The notes under the pieces: model-generated | What the model saw: the letters and a program-made list of their open reading frames with translations, nothing else | Told to the model about the DNA's origin: nothing | Databases searched by the model: none | Made by a program: the position numbers and the translations under genes | NCBI GenBank assembly: GCA_016893485.2 | Contig: JAFEKX020000001.1 | Span: 2,294,001-2,358,000 of the forward strand | DNA length: 64,000 bases | DNA from: Streptomyces sp. P3 | GTDB lineage: Bacteria > Actinomycetota > Actinomycetes > Streptomycetales > Streptomycetaceae | Direction of reading: 5' to 3' | Shown: positions 39,256-49,374 of the stretch, piece by piece | Numbering within the stretch: position 1 is the stretch's first letter | Layout: the number at the start of each line of letters is the position of its first letter

Positions 39256-40621
39256 ATGGCGGATCCGGCGATGAGTGTGAGCCCTTACTGGGAATTGACC
39301 TTCGACGCCGACGGAGACGTCGACCAGGGAGAACGCGACCGGCTGCTGAGCGAGGTGCGGCAGCGCGGGGTGGATGACCTGATCGTCTTCTCGCACGGGT
39401 GGAACAACCAACGCGCCGGCGCGACCCGGCTCTACAGCCGCTTCTTCGCGCCGGTTCCAGGCCTCGCACCGAGGGCGAAGATCGGGTACGTGGGCGTCAT
39501 CTGGCCATCCATGGAGTTTCCGGACCAGCCGATTCCGGACTTCGCGCGGACACCGGCGACCGTGGCCCGGCCGGTGACGCCTCCCGCCCTGGACGCCGAC
39601 ACCCGGCACGCGCTCCTCGACGCCTTCCCCGGCAACGCCCCGGTGATCGACCAGATCGCCCGCATGCTGGACCAACACCCGCCACAAGACGCGGAGTTGG
39701 AGGAGTTCGGGCGGCTGGTGCGGACGCTGGTGGAGGTGGTGCCGCCGGGGCCGCAGGCGCTGTTCGGCGCGGACACGCTGGCGGAGGGAGTGCCGCAGTG
39801 CGAGCCCCGGATGTTCGCCGTCGGCTGCGCGGCCGAGGCGTGCGGGCAGTTCGCGCAGGCGCTCGACCGGCTCGCGGCCCCCAACCACCCGTCTCTGTAC
39901 AGGAGTTCGCGTTGCCGAACCCGTGGAAGGGCGCGCGGGAGCTGTTGCGGCAGGCGGCGTACTACGCGATGAAGCGACGCGCGGGCACGGTCGGCGAGCG
40001 GGGGCTCGGTCCGGTGATCGGGCGGCTCGCGGCGGTGGCGCCGGAGGTGCGGGTGCATCTGGTGGGGCACAGCTTCGGCGGGCGCCTGGTGTCGTTCGCG
40101 CTCCGGGGTCTGCCCGAGGGTGTGCGCTCGGTGAAGTCGGTGACGTTGCTCCAAGGGGGCCTTCTCCCACTACGCGTTCGCGGCCAGGCTGCCGGAGGAC
40201 GCGCGGAGCGGGGGTGTGCTGCAGGGCCAGCAGAACCGTGTCGACGGTCCGTTGGTGTGCTGCTATTCGCACTTCGACTCGGCGCTCGGCACGCTCTATC
40301 CGCTGGCCTCGCGGATGGCGGACGACGACTGCTCGTTCGCCGCGGCCGACCTCGTGCGGGTGCTGGGCGACAAGTGGGGCGCGCTGGGCCACGACGGGGG
40401 TGCGGGCGGTGCCCGGCACCCCGTCGCTGACTCTGGACGAAGCGCTCAACTCACCGCTGCCCGCGTCGGGTTGTGTGAACGTCGACGTCTGTGCGGTGGT
40501 CTGCCACGGCGCGGCCCCGACCGGGGCGCACAGCGACATCGTGCACCCGGAACTCGCCCGGGTGGTACTGGCGGCGGGCCGGATCGGCCGGCCCGCCGCC
40601 GCGTCGGCGTCACCGGTGTGA
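39256..40621 (+). CDS. Alpha/beta-hydrolase-like protein (three frameshifts)
   Basis: About 455 residues. VDDLIVFSHGWNNQRAGATR is the oxyanion-region strand and VRVHLVGHSFGGRLVSFALR holds the Ser nucleophile of a lipase-type fold; HSDIVHPELARVVLAAGRIG supplies a likely catalytic His. No signal peptide. Relatives in Streptomyces are sometimes called serine-threonine protein kinase, but no kinase motif is present. Substrate unknown. Breaks near 39900, 40155 and 40400. The end overlaps the convergent penicillin acylase gene by 12 bases. Confidence 0.78.
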
Positions 40622-43406
40622 CGTGTACTCCACCACTTGCTGGAAGGTGGGCCGGTTCTGCCAACTGATGTTGGAGTGCTTGATGCCGCCCAGGGTGCGC
40701 TGGACGATCGAGTCGGCGCACCACTGGTCACCCGCCGAGCACAGGCTGTCGCCCGGGTAGACCTGGGCCGCCGTCTGGCCGGCCGCGGTCTTCAGGGTGC
40801 TGATCAGGATGTCCCGGCAGGCGCTGAGGCTGCCGCCGCCGCAGTACTCCTGCGCGAGGCCGCCCTTCACGGTCTGTCCGAGCACCGCCCGGATGTCCTT
40901 GTCGACGTAGCTCCACCAGCCGTACTGGAAGGAGCTGCCGGCGTGGGCGCCGGTCGGGCCGTGCGCCGCCGACGGGGTCTCGTCGATGTACAGGTTGTTG
41001 GTGAAGGCCGTGTACAGGTCGGTGCCGAGGCCCGGCTGGAACTCGGCCTGCACGAGGGCGGGCCACCACGCGTCCAGGATGCGGATCGCGTCGGCGTTGG
41101 CGTAGGTCTTCGAACCGGCCGACGTCTCGGTGCGTTTGGCGCCGGCCGTGACCCATGCGGAGAGCTTGCTGACGGCTGCCGCCGCCGTGGTGTCGGTCAC
41201 CGTGGAGCTGTTGATGACCTGGAGGAGTTTCGGCAGCACGTCCTCGGCCCGCAGGTCCTCAAGAGAGGCGTCCGACATGGCCTTCACGAGCGAGGTTCTG
41301 GTGACGCCGCCCGCCGCGACGAGTTTCTTGACCCGGTCGTCGAGCAGGTTGCCGCGGTGGACCGAGCCGTCGCCCCAGGAGGCGGTGGTGTAGTCGTCGG
41401 CCTGTTTGTTGTTCCAGGAGATGTAGTAGTCCTGGTCGATGGAGTTGGGGTGCTGCGAAGCCGGCGTGTAGTCGGCGGTGTTGGCGGTCGGGTTCCAGTT
41501 CTTCCACTCGTAGGCCGACTGGGCCCACACCGGGAACTCGGCGTCGACACCGTTCGCGCGGACCGGGTTGTCACCGCTGTTGTAGTACGCGGTGTGCTGC
41601 GAGTCGGCGTAGAACCAGTTGAACGTGAAGTTGATGTGCTGCGCGGCGGTCTGGAAGGTCTGCGGACTCTTCACGTAGTCCGGGTCGTTGAGCATCTGGA
41701 AGCCGATGATCGAGTCGGCCTCGTGCATGTAGGAGGAGCGCAGGGTCGTGTAGGCGACCTTTTTCCCGCCGACGGTCGCTCGGTATTCGACCGGCCCGTA
41801 CTTCGTTTTCCAGACCTTCATCGTGTACGACCCGCCGCCGTGCCGTCGGCCGTGGTGGGCGTCCAGGAGTTGGCCTGCTGGACCTCGTCCATGGCGGTGC
41901 AGGTGCCGTGGAAGAGGTAGTGGTAGTCGTCCTGGCAGAGTTCGACGGCGTAGGTGTCGATGATGTCCTGGCCGGACGTGGTCGCGCTCCACGAGTAGTC
42001 CTGGCCGCGCCCGAGTTCCACGTACATGCTCAGGCCGGCGAAGGAGGCGCCGCGGGCGCTGATGCCCGGGCCCTGGATCTCCTGGAGCATGAGCAACTGC
42101 GGGGCGAAGTAACCCGTTTGGGGTCCGAAGACGGCGATCGGGTGGCCGCTCGCGGTGTACTTGCCGCTCACCACAAGGGCGTTGGACATCCCGCGCTTGG
42201 CCGAGCTGAGGGTGGTGGTGGCCGCGGCCTTGGCGGCGGCGGTGGCGCTCGTGCCGGCTCCGGTGCCGGTGGCGTCGTAGACCAGTGGCTGCTGGACCAC
42301 GGAGCCGGCGTCCGGCATCGCCTCACCGACGGCGGTGGTGGGCTTGGTGGCGTACGGGAAGCTCTCGCCGTTGTGGACGGTGACCACGGCCTCGGGGTCG
42401 TTGCGTTCGCGGAACGACTCCCAGACCTTGGTGCCCTCCTCCACCCCGTACTTGGACTGGGCGGCTATCAGCGACAGGGCGTTGTTGACCTCGCCGCCAC
42501 CGCCGGAGCCGAAGAGCGTGCCGATGACGGAGGCGAGAGCGACCAGGTCGGTGATCTTGAAGTGGTCGATCGTGCCCGCGTTGGTGATCGCGTCCTTGTG
42601 ACCGGTGAGGACGTACTCGCCGGGGAAGTAGCGGCCGCTGTCCGAGGCGTCGATGTAGGCGTTGATGCCGGCCAGATAGGCGTTGGCGTCGGCGAGCGCC
42701 TGCTGGCCGCGGGCGCCGTTGTTGGCCACGGCGTTGTCGATCTGGGACTGCAGATCGGCCTCGGTGTAGGGGGCGTTGCGGTAGAACTCCTGCTCAAGGC
42801 CCTGGTTGGAGGGCCGCGCCGCCCGCGAAGCTGGTCAGCTCGCCGCGTCCGACGTGCCGGAAGACGTCCATCAGCCACAGCCGGTCCTCGGCGGCGGCGT
42901 ACCCGGCGCCGTACTCGGTGCCGTAGCGCGTGGTGCCTGTGATGTGCGGCACACCGGTCTTCTTGTCACGGACGATCGTGACGTCGGTGCGGCCGCTCGG
43001 GTTCTCGGTCGAGGCGACCTGGTCGGAGGCGACGCCGAACGAGGCGTCGTTGAAGAAGTTGTTGATCTTCGCGTCGGTCAGCGTGGAGGCGCCGGTGGCC
43101 AGGTTGGCGTAGGGCCCGAGCTGGTCCTCGGCGTGCGCGGGCTGCACACCGAAGGCCTGGTTCAGCAGGATCTGGGCGAGGGTGGCGTTGCCGTTCTCGC
43201 CGGCCGGGAGGATGTCCGAGCACTGGCCGCCGCAGTAGTCGTTCGACGCCGTCACGGCCGACGGCGTCGCGGCCGAGGCCGTCCCCTGGGCAAGGGGAGA
43301 CAAAGGGCGGCAACGAGGGCGCATACGGATGCGGTCTTCAGGAACCCGGGAATCCGCCGGGAGTTCTCAGTCTGTCGAGCAAGTTACGCGGGGTGCGCCG
43401 TGGCAT
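40610..43406 (-). CDS. Secreted penicillin acylase family protein (about four frameshifts)
   Basis: About 930 residues, Ntn hydrolase. Signal: MPRRTPRNLLDRLR then KTASVCALVAALCLP in the joined frame; ATG 43406 has GGAG upstream. Alpha chain: DVTIVRDKKTGVPHITGTTR YGTEYGAGYAAAEDRLWLMD. Autocleavage would expose the Ser in GMSNALVVSGKYTASGHPIA, the nucleophile of the beta chain. The C-terminal beta domain ends WQNRPTFQQVVEYTSHR and has a Cys pair likely disulfide-bonded (CGGGSLSACRD; CSAGDQWCADS). The family includes penicillin G, aculeacin and quorum-signal acylases; substrate unknown. Breaks at about 43350, 43295, 42810 and 41833. Confidence 0.88.
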
Positions 43407-43648
43407 GGCAGCTCCTACCGACGGGGGTGGTGCCGGACGTTACCGCCGGTATCCCCGAGTTTGAAGATGAACATGCGTCAAGTTTTGGATCGGGGCGAGT
43501 GGCTTTATGGATCGAGGCAAGTGGCTTATGGGGGCATCGGAAATCGGATGGAGCCAAAACGCTTGTCGATACGTCTATTCGGCGACGTCCGTTCGACGAC
43601 GCCGAGGTGACCGAAGTACAGGTGCAGGTGTGACGGAGGTGCAGGGCG
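43407..43648. repeat. Upstream region with a 22-base direct repeat
   Basis: GGATCGGGGCGAGTGGCTTTAT (43487-43508) is followed directly by GGATCGAGGCAAGTGGCTTAT (43509-43529), about 86% identical. The region lies between the divergent penicillin acylase and the zinc-ribbon gene, so these may be tandem regulator sites or a local duplication. Confidence 0.7.
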
Positions 43649-44250
43649 ATGGCCGGTTTCCGGAGTCTGGCGAGACAGGTGCGAGACCCTCGGTGCGATC
43701 TGGCGCTTCGGCGCTACTCGCTGCGCAAGTGCCTTGAGCGGTTCGCCCCTTACGGGCACAGGGCGACCTGGGACCACTTGTGCTCCCGGGCCGGGTTCGG
43801 ACCCGAGGACCGCTCCCCGACCCGGCGCGGCTCGTGGCCGCACTGGACGAGCTGGAGGAAGCGCGCAAGGTCTGGCTCGCCTACGAGGTCGGATTCGCCG
43901 AGCGCCGTAAGAAGGAGAAGCACGACGGGCTCCGCCGCCCGGGCACCGTGGACGACTGGCACCGGCTGACCTGGGGCGGCTTCGGTGTCGCCTGGTGCGA
44001 CGACCCCCGCCTCCACCCCCATGAACCACTCGCCGAGGTGCTGCGCCGGCTGATCGCCGCGCTGGAGCGCGAACCGGGTTCCGTGTGCCCGGTCTGCGCC
44101 GGGGAGCGCCTCCAGTGGAAGTACGACCTGGCCCACGAACCCTCCTCGGGCCCGGTCTGCACGGACTGCGGCATCGTCGTACCGCGTCCGGTGCTCACGC
44201 CCGAGGCCCTGGCGTACGCCAGGCGCGGACGGCTGCTCATGTCGGCGTGA
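43649..44250 (+). CDS. Zinc-ribbon hypothetical protein (one frameshift)
   Basis: About 200 residues. Basic helical N-terminus (VRDPRCDLALRRYSLRKCLE RFAPYGHRATWDHL), after a slip near 43812 DPARLVAALDELEEARKVWL, then FGVAWCDDPRLHPHEPLAEV and a C-terminal CPVC-x21-CTDC zinc ribbon (VCPVCAGERLQWKYD...PVCTDCGIVVPRP). Soluble. I do not recognise a named family; a nucleic-acid-binding or redox role is only suggested by the ribbon and basic start. Confidence 0.7.
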
Positions 44251-44285
44251 GCGCTCCGCTCGAAGAACGGTGCTGAGGTGCGGGC

Positions 44286-44336
44286 CGGTGGGGGCTGAGC
44301 GCGCAGTCCCCGCGCCCCTTTCGGGGCGCCGCCGAA
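44286..44336. repeat. Copy of the dispersed intergenic repeat
   Basis: GTGGGGGCTGAGCGCGCAGT then CCCCGCGCCCCTTTCGGGGC matches the repeat seen near 52855 in reverse order of arms; GCGCCCCTTTCGGGGCGC forms a tight hairpin. Confidence 0.6.
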
Positions 44337-44364
44337 CCGCGTGTGCGATGTGCGCGGGCAAAGA

Positions 44365-44400
44365 CCGAGGCTGCCGACGCCGACGCGTCGACAGCCTCGG
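44365..44400 (-). terminator. Terminator after the G1 peptidase
   Basis: CCGAGGCTG (44365-44373) pairs with CAGCCTCGG (44392-44400). It lies 19 bases downstream of the leftward G1 peptidase stop. Confidence 0.75.
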
Positions 44401-44418
44401 GAATCACCGCGGAGCGTG

Positions 44419-45221
44419 TCAGCTGGCCTTCCAGACGTCGGCGAAGCCCTCGCCGGAGATCGAGCCCGGCTGGGCTCGTACGGCGGAGCTGCTGCTCTTC
44501 GTCATGACGATCTCGTTCGGCGAGTAGGTGTCCAGGTTGCTGCCGTTGGCCTTGGCGCCGGTGAAGTTCACGGTGCCGAAGTTGGCGAGGCTCGCGACCG
44601 AGCCGCCGACCTCGGGGCCTCGGCGATGACCTCGGCGGAGGCGTTCTTGAAGCCGGACGAGCCGGCGTGCGTGGTGGTCTTCGTCCAGCCCTCGGTGGAG
44701 TCGACGAGGGTCATGGTGAAGGTCGAGCCGGAATAGGTCACCGTCGCGGTGAACTTGTCGCCGCCCTTCACCGTGACACCGGAGTACGCGCTCTCGGAGG
44801 CGGGCAGCACCTCCCACCAGGCGCCGTAGGTCGCCCTGCCGCCGATGCAGTCGGCTTCCGTACCGGTCTGCTCCAGCGCGGAGTTGCTGTACCCGTCGAG
44901 GCCGACCCAGAACGAGGAGTAGGTGGTGGCCGAGGAGCAGCTGACGCTCGGCTGGGTCCAGGACGAGGTGACCGAGGTGTACGCGCCGGTCGAGCCGGTG
45001 GCCGCGTAGCCGGACCAGTTGGTGGAGGAGACGGTGGCGTTGACCTTGCCGGGCCGCGCGAGCCCGTGCAGTGCGTGACTCTCGTGGCTCGCTATGGCCT
45101 GGGTGAGCTGGGCCGGGGTGTGCCCGGCGCTCGGGGCGGCCGCGAGCGCGGGCGTCGCGAGGGCGGCGGTGAGGGCGGCGGCGCTGACGAGAACGAACCC
45201 GGCGGAAGATCTCGGGGACAT
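44419..45221 (-). CDS. Secreted G1-family glutamic endopeptidase (one frameshift)
   Basis: About 267 residues. Signal peptide MSPRSSAGFVLVSAAALTAA...ALA, a short propeptide, then the eqolisin-type beta-sandwich: NWSGYAATGSTGAYTSVTSS, WVGLDGYSNSALEQTGTEAD (catalytic Gln in LEQTG), AWWEVLPASESAYSGVTVKG and SAEVIAEAPEVGG (catalytic Glu). G1 peptidases are acid proteases best known from fungi; bacterial members exist. Break near 44618. ATG at 45221 with GGAGAG. The AT-rich 45300-45420 stretch upstream is the likely promoter region. Confidence 0.88.
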
Positions 45222-45723
45222 GACTCTCCGTCATTCGAGGGGTGGGGAGGCTGCCGTGGCGGCAGTGCACAGCAGCTTCCGCGAGCCCTCATGTGCATGG
45301 CAAGAGAGACAAGTTCCTTCAGTCTTGCGGGTATTGGCGGCGCAACACCCGGGAAATCTCACAGGTTCGTTCAAGGTTGATCAATCACCGGGCAAGACTG
45401 ACCAAACTTCAGCCCAACGCCCTTCCGCCCCACGACACACCCTGACTTGAGCTGGAGTACGTGACTTCCAGACCGGGGTACGTGCCGCCGAGAGCGGAGA
45501 GCGCGGGGGCTTCGAGAGCGGGGTCCGCGCGCTCCAGACCGGAGCAAATGCCGCCGCCCGGACCGGAGTACGCGCCGCCCCCGGACCGGAGGGGTACGTG
45601 CGCTCGGGGCCCGAGAGCTCGGCGTCCGGGGCGGGGATCGCGGCGTCCGGAGTGGGGCGCACGGGGTATGGGGTGGGAAGTCCGGTCTCCAGACCGGAGG
45701 ACCCCGCGGCCGGTACCGGGGCG
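45222..45723. other. 500-base region between the G1 peptidase and XRE genes
   Basis: 45290-45420 is comparatively AT-rich (promoter region of the leftward peptidase, boxes not placed). 45460-45720 is extremely G-rich with recurring GACCGGA and GGGGTCC words; it is open in the frame of the XRE gene from an ATG at 45598 (MRSGPESSASGAGIAASG), so it could code an unstructured N-terminal extension. Confidence 0.45.
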
Positions 45724-46626
45724 ATGCCCTTTCATGAGGCACTGCGGGCGGCCATCGCGGCCAGCGGGCTCAGTCTGGATCGGATTCAGGACCGGCTGTC
45801 GCGCCGGGGTACCCCGGTGGCGTCGGCGACGCTCAGCTCCTGGCAGTCCGGGCGCTATCAGCCCGAGCGGCAACGGTCGTTGGCGGCACTCGCCGTACTG
45901 GAGGACGTCCTACGGCTGCCGCCCGGGGCGCTGACCGGGCTGCTGGGGCCGCCCCGGCCGCGCGGGCGCTGGCTGCCGCCGGACAGTGATCATCCCGATC
46001 TCGCGCGGGCCTGGTCGGACCATCACGATCTCACCGCCGCGCTCGCCGCGCTGGACACCCGCTGGGACGACAGCCTGACCCGGCTCAGTTGCCACAACCG
46101 GGTGGACGTGGACGCCGACCGCCGCGTCCGGTCGATGACCAGCCGACGGGTGCTGCGCGCCGAGGCAGACGGCGCGGACCGCTGGATCGCCGTGTACCGC
46201 CTCGACACACCCGGCCCCGGCCCGCTGCCCCGCTTCCGCCTGGCGGCACCGGCGCGGCTCGGCACGGTCGTCGAAATCCCCGAAGAGGGGCTCGTGGCGG
46301 CCGAGTTGCTCTTCGACAGCCCGTTGGCGCGCGGCGAGACCGTGATCGTCGACTACACCGTCGAGCATCGGGACCCGCGCCCCTGCTCCCAGCGCGCCGA
46401 GACCACCATCCACGTCCCGATGCGCGAGCACCTCCTGGAGGTCTGCTTCGCCAAGGAGTGCCTGCCCCGCACGTGTTACTCCTTCCGCACGAACGGCCTC
46501 GATCCCCAGCCCCGCGCCGGGCGACCGCGCGAACAACGGCTCCGGGTCGACGCGTCGGGCTCGGTGCACGCGGTGGCGCTGGGGGCGGGGCCCTGCCGGG
46601 TGGGAATCCGGTGGGTGTGGGGGTGA
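45724..46626 (+). CDS. XRE-type helix-turn-helix protein
   Basis: Intact, 300 residues from the ATG at 45724 (an in-frame ATG lies 42 codons earlier). N-terminal HTH: FHEALRAAIAASGLSLDRIQ, RLSRRGTPVASATLSSWQSG, RYQPERQRSLAALAVLEDVL. The remainder is a beta-rich domain I do not recognise (TRLSCHNRVDVDADRRVRSM; LVAAELLFDSPLARGETVIV; CSQRAETTIHVPMREHLLEV) with several Cys in CFAKECLPRTCYSF. Probably a DNA-binding regulator with a ligand or assembly domain. It stands alone, 51 bases before the BKACE gene. Confidence 0.8.
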   Translation: MPFHEALRAAIAASGLSLDRIQDRLSRRGTPVASATLSSWQSGRYQPERQRSLAALAVLEDVLRLPPGALTGLLGPPRPRGRWLPPDSDHPDLARAWSDHHDLTAALAALDTRWDDSLTRLSCHNRVDVDADRRVRSMTSRRVLRAEADGADRWIAVYRLDTPGPGPLPRFRLAAPARLGTVVEIPEEGLVAAELLFDSPLARGETVIVDYTVEHRDPRPCSQRAETTIHVPMREHLLEVCFAKECLPRTCYSFRTNGLDPQPRAGRPREQRLRVDASGSVHAVALGAGPCRVGIRWVWG

Positions 46627-46676
46627 GGAGGCCCGGTCGCGGGGCGGTTGTCAGTGGCGGGTGACACCATCGGGGC

Positions 46677-47405
46677 ATGGTGCAGGTCTGTCTCAACGGG
46701 TCCCGTGGGGCCGCCGACGGCTGGATGGTGCCGGTCTCGCCCGGGGCGTTGGCCGATGCCGCGGTGGAGGCCGTCGCGGCGGGGGCCACGGATGTCCACC
46801 TTCATCCCAAGACCCCGTGCGGGCACGACACGTTGTCGCCGAGGGTCCTCGCGGTGACGCTGGAGGCGATACGGGCACGGGTGCCGGTCCCGATCGGCGT
46901 GACCACGGGCGCGTGGGCGGAACCGGACCCGGCGGCACGGCTGGAGCGGATCCGCACCTGGACGACCCTCCCCGACCACGCCTCGGTCAACTGGCACGAG
47001 CCGGGCGCGGAGGAGGTGGCAACAGCTCTGCTGGACCGGGGCGTTGGTGTGGAGGCGGGCATCTGGTCGGGCACGGAGGGCGCGGCCCGGTTCGCCGGGT
47101 CACCGCTCCGCTCGAAGGTGCTGCGGGTACTCGCGGAGGTGACGGACCCGGCCACGGACACGGCGGAGGCGTCCGCGCGGGCGCTCCTCTCCGATCTCGG
47201 CAACGCCCACGGCCGCCCCGTACTGCTCCACGGCGAGGACGGCGGCACCTGGCCGGTACTCCGACTCGCGGGGCGGCTGGGGCTGGCGACCCGCATCGGC
47301 CTGGAGGACACGCTGCTTCTACCGAACGGCGAACGGGCCCTGTCCAACGCCGAGTTGGTCGCCGCGGGACTGGCTCAGTACAGGACGGCCCGGCGCTCTT
47401 CGTAG
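46677..47405 (+). CDS. BKACE-type beta-keto acid cleavage enzyme (DUF849)
   Basis: Intact, 242 residues, shorter than the usual ~270-300. Zinc-dependent TIM barrel: VCLNGSRGAADGWMVPVSPG, GATDVHLHPKTPCGHDTLSP (HLHP zinc ligands), VPVPIGVTTGAWAEPDPAAR, SVNWHEPGAEEVATALLDRG, RIGLEDTLLLPNGERALSNA (GLED). The family condenses or cleaves beta-keto acids with acetyl-CoA, such as 3-keto-5-aminohexanoate in lysine fermentation. Substrate unknown; no pathway partners next to it. Confidence 0.88.
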   Translation: MVQVCLNGSRGAADGWMVPVSPGALADAAVEAVAAGATDVHLHPKTPCGHDTLSPRVLAVTLEAIRARVPVPIGVTTGAWAEPDPAARLERIRTWTTLPDHASVNWHEPGAEEVATALLDRGVGVEAGIWSGTEGAARFAGSPLRSKVLRVLAEVTDPATDTAEASARALLSDLGNAHGRPVLLHGEDGGTWPVLRLAGRLGLATRIGLEDTLLLPNGERALSNAELVAAGLAQYRTARRSS

Positions 47406-47588
47406 GGCTGGGCGAGGAGTTCGGCGCGTATCGCCAGGTCGCGGTCGCCGCCGAACACGGAGTCGGGCGGCACGGACGACGCCACGGCGACGATGAAGCT
47501 AGCAGCCGCTAATTCGATCGCTCCACCCCTTTTGGCTCGGGACAGTTGAGGGCGATGAAACCCGGTTGAGGAACCCCGAGGAGCCCCG

Positions 47589-48685
47589 ATGTCGACGCTG
47601 CGCGTCACCGCCGAAGTGCTGACCGTGCATGAGCACCCGAACGCCGATGCCCTTGAGCTGGCCCAGGTCGGGCTGTATCGGGCCGTGGTCGCCAAGGGCG
47701 CGTTCCGTACCGGCGAGACCGCCGTCTACATCCCCGAACAGGCCGTGCTGCCGGTCGAGTTGATCGAGGAGCTGGGGCTCACCGGGCGCCTCGCGGGGAG
47801 CCGGTCCGACCGGGTCAGGGCGGTGCGGCTGCGCGGGGAGCTGTCGCAGGGCATCGTGTGCCGGCCGAAGGCTCTCGCCGACGTCGATCTCGCCCAGGCC
47901 GCCCTGGAGGGGACCGACTTCGCGGAGCGGCTCGGCATCGTGAAGTGGGTGCCGCCGATCCCGCCCACGATGGACGGTGACGTCGAGCACGCGCCCGATC
48001 TGCTGCCCTGGGTGGACATCGAGAACATCCAGCGGTTTCCCGGGATATTCGAACCGGGCGAGGCTGTGGTCCTGACCGAGAAACTCCACGGCTCCGCCTG
48101 CCTGTTGACCTACTTCGCCGAGCGCGAGGGCGACGACGAGGACGAGTACGAGGCCGGTCGCGTACAGGTCTCCTCGAAGGGTTTCGGCGCCAAGTCCCTT
48201 GCCCTGAAGGAAGATCCGCGCAACCTGTACTGGCGAGCGATCCGCGGTCACGGCGTCCCCGAGGCCGCCGCCCGCCTCGCCGAACGGCTGGGCGCCCGCC
48301 GGGTCGGCATCTTCGGCGAGGTCTACGGCGCGGGCGTACAGGACCTGGCCTACGGCGCCGACGGCCGCCGCGAGACCCTCGGGTACGCGGTGTTCGACGT
48401 CTCCGCCGAGATCGACGGTGTCGTCCGGTGGCTGGACGCCGCCCAACTCCTCGACGGGAGCTGCCGTTGGTGCCCCGGCTGTACGAGGGGCCGTACGACA
48501 TCGAGCGGGTGCTGGAGGTCGCGAGCGGGCGGGAGACCGTGTCCGGGCGCGGGCTGCACCTGCGCGAGGGGGTCGTGATCCGTCCGGCGACGGAGCGGTA
48601 CAGCGCGGTGACCGGCGGACGGGCGATCGCCAAGGCCGTCAGCCCCGCGTATCTCACGAGGAAGGGCGGCACCGAGTACGAGTGA
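47589..48685 (+). CDS. RNA ligase (ATP), Rnl5/DraRnl-like (one frameshift)
   Basis: About 365 residues. N-terminal OB-like domain (TAEVLTVHEHPNADALELAQ; VRLRGELSQGIVCRPKAL) followed by the nucleotidyltransferase domain: motif I with the AMP-accepting Lys in LTEKLHGSACL, motif III RVGIFGEVYGAGVQDLAYG, motif IV LREGVVIRP, motif V IAKAVSPAYL. This order (OB before the ligase core) is that of the Deinococcus enzyme DraRnl, which seals 3'-OH/5'-P nicks in RNA. Break near 48458. Likely RNA repair. No repair partner (Pnkp, RtcA) lies beside it. Confidence 0.88.
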
Positions 48686-48719
48686 CCGTCGCCGACGTCC
48701 GTCGCACGCCTCGGGCTCC

Positions 48720-48755
48720 GGCCCCGGTCCAGGGTTCTAGTCCTGGACCGGGGCC
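48720..48755. terminator. Bidirectional terminator overlapping the soxR stop
   Basis: GGCCCCGGTCCAGG (48720-48733) pairs perfectly with CCTGGACCGGGGCC (48742-48755); the 8-base loop holds the soxR stop codon. Between convergent RNA ligase and soxR genes. Confidence 0.88.
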
Positions 48756-49249
48756 CGGTCCTCGTCCCGGGGCGGGCGGCCCTTTCCGTACTCCGCCCGT
48801 TCCGTCATCAGCCGCGAACCCGCACCCCGCTCGCCCACCACGTCGTCCGGGTTGGACAGCACACACGCCGACAGGGACAGACAGCCGCAGCCGATGCAGT
48901 CGGTGAGGTGGTCGCGGAGCCGGTTGAGCTGCTTGATGCGCTCGTCGAGTTCGGAACGCCAGGCCTCGGACAGGCGCGCCCAGTCCTCACGGGTCGGGGT
49001 GCGCTCCTCGGGGAGTTCGGCGAGCGCCTCGCGGATCGTGGCCAGCGGGATGCCGACGCGCTGCGCGGCCCGCACGAAGGCGACCCGGCGCAGGGTGTCG
49101 CGGGTGTACCGGCGCTGGTTGCCCGTGGTGCGGCTGCTGCTGATCAGGCCCTTGGCCTCGTAGAAGTGCAGCGCGGAGACGGCGGCTCCGCTGCGTGCGG
49201 CGAGTTGGCCGACCGTCAGCTCGTGGATCTTCATCGGGATCTGAGGCAC
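48737..49249 (-). CDS. soxR: Redox-sensitive regulator SoxR
   Basis: Intact, 170 residues from the GTG at 49249; an ATG five codons on ([16 protein letters not shown]) is equally possible. MerR-type HTH ([40 protein letters not shown]), dimerisation helix, and the [2Fe-2S] cluster Cys set [12 protein letters not shown] (C-x2-C-x-C-x5-C). Streptomyces SoxR answers redox-active metabolites and controls a small set of oxidases and transporters; no such target is next door here. Confidence 0.95.
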   Translation of the reverse strand: MPQIPMKIHELTVGQLAARSGAAVSALHFYEAKGLISSSRTTGNQRRYTRDTLRRVAFVRAAQRVGIPLATIREALAELPEERTPTREDWARLSEAWRSELDERIKQLNRLRDHLTDCIGCGCLSLSACVLSNPDDVVGERGAGSRLMTERAEYGKGRPPRDEDRAPVQD

Positions 49250-49314
49250 CCGTCAGAGCCTACCCACCGCGTCCCACCCGTGGTCCGTTGACAGGGACCC
49301 CGCGGCCGACCATG

Positions 49315-49330
49315 CTAAGCAGTTGCTTAG
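49315..49330. promoter_or_regulatory. TetR-type operator before the MaoC gene
   Basis: CTAAGCAGTTGCTTAG is symmetrical at 7 of 8 pairs, 45 bases before the MaoC start. A related CTGAGCGAGCGCTTAG lies upstream of the neighbouring TetR gene (50538-50553). Confidence 0.7.
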
Positions 49331-49374
49331 GTATGTGATGACGTGCTGGATGACGTGAGAGGCCGGGACAGGAC

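Noticed and set aside
39256..40621. Annotation as serine-threonine protein kinase
   Set aside because: No kinase motifs; GHSFGGR nucleophile elbow shows an alpha/beta hydrolase fold.
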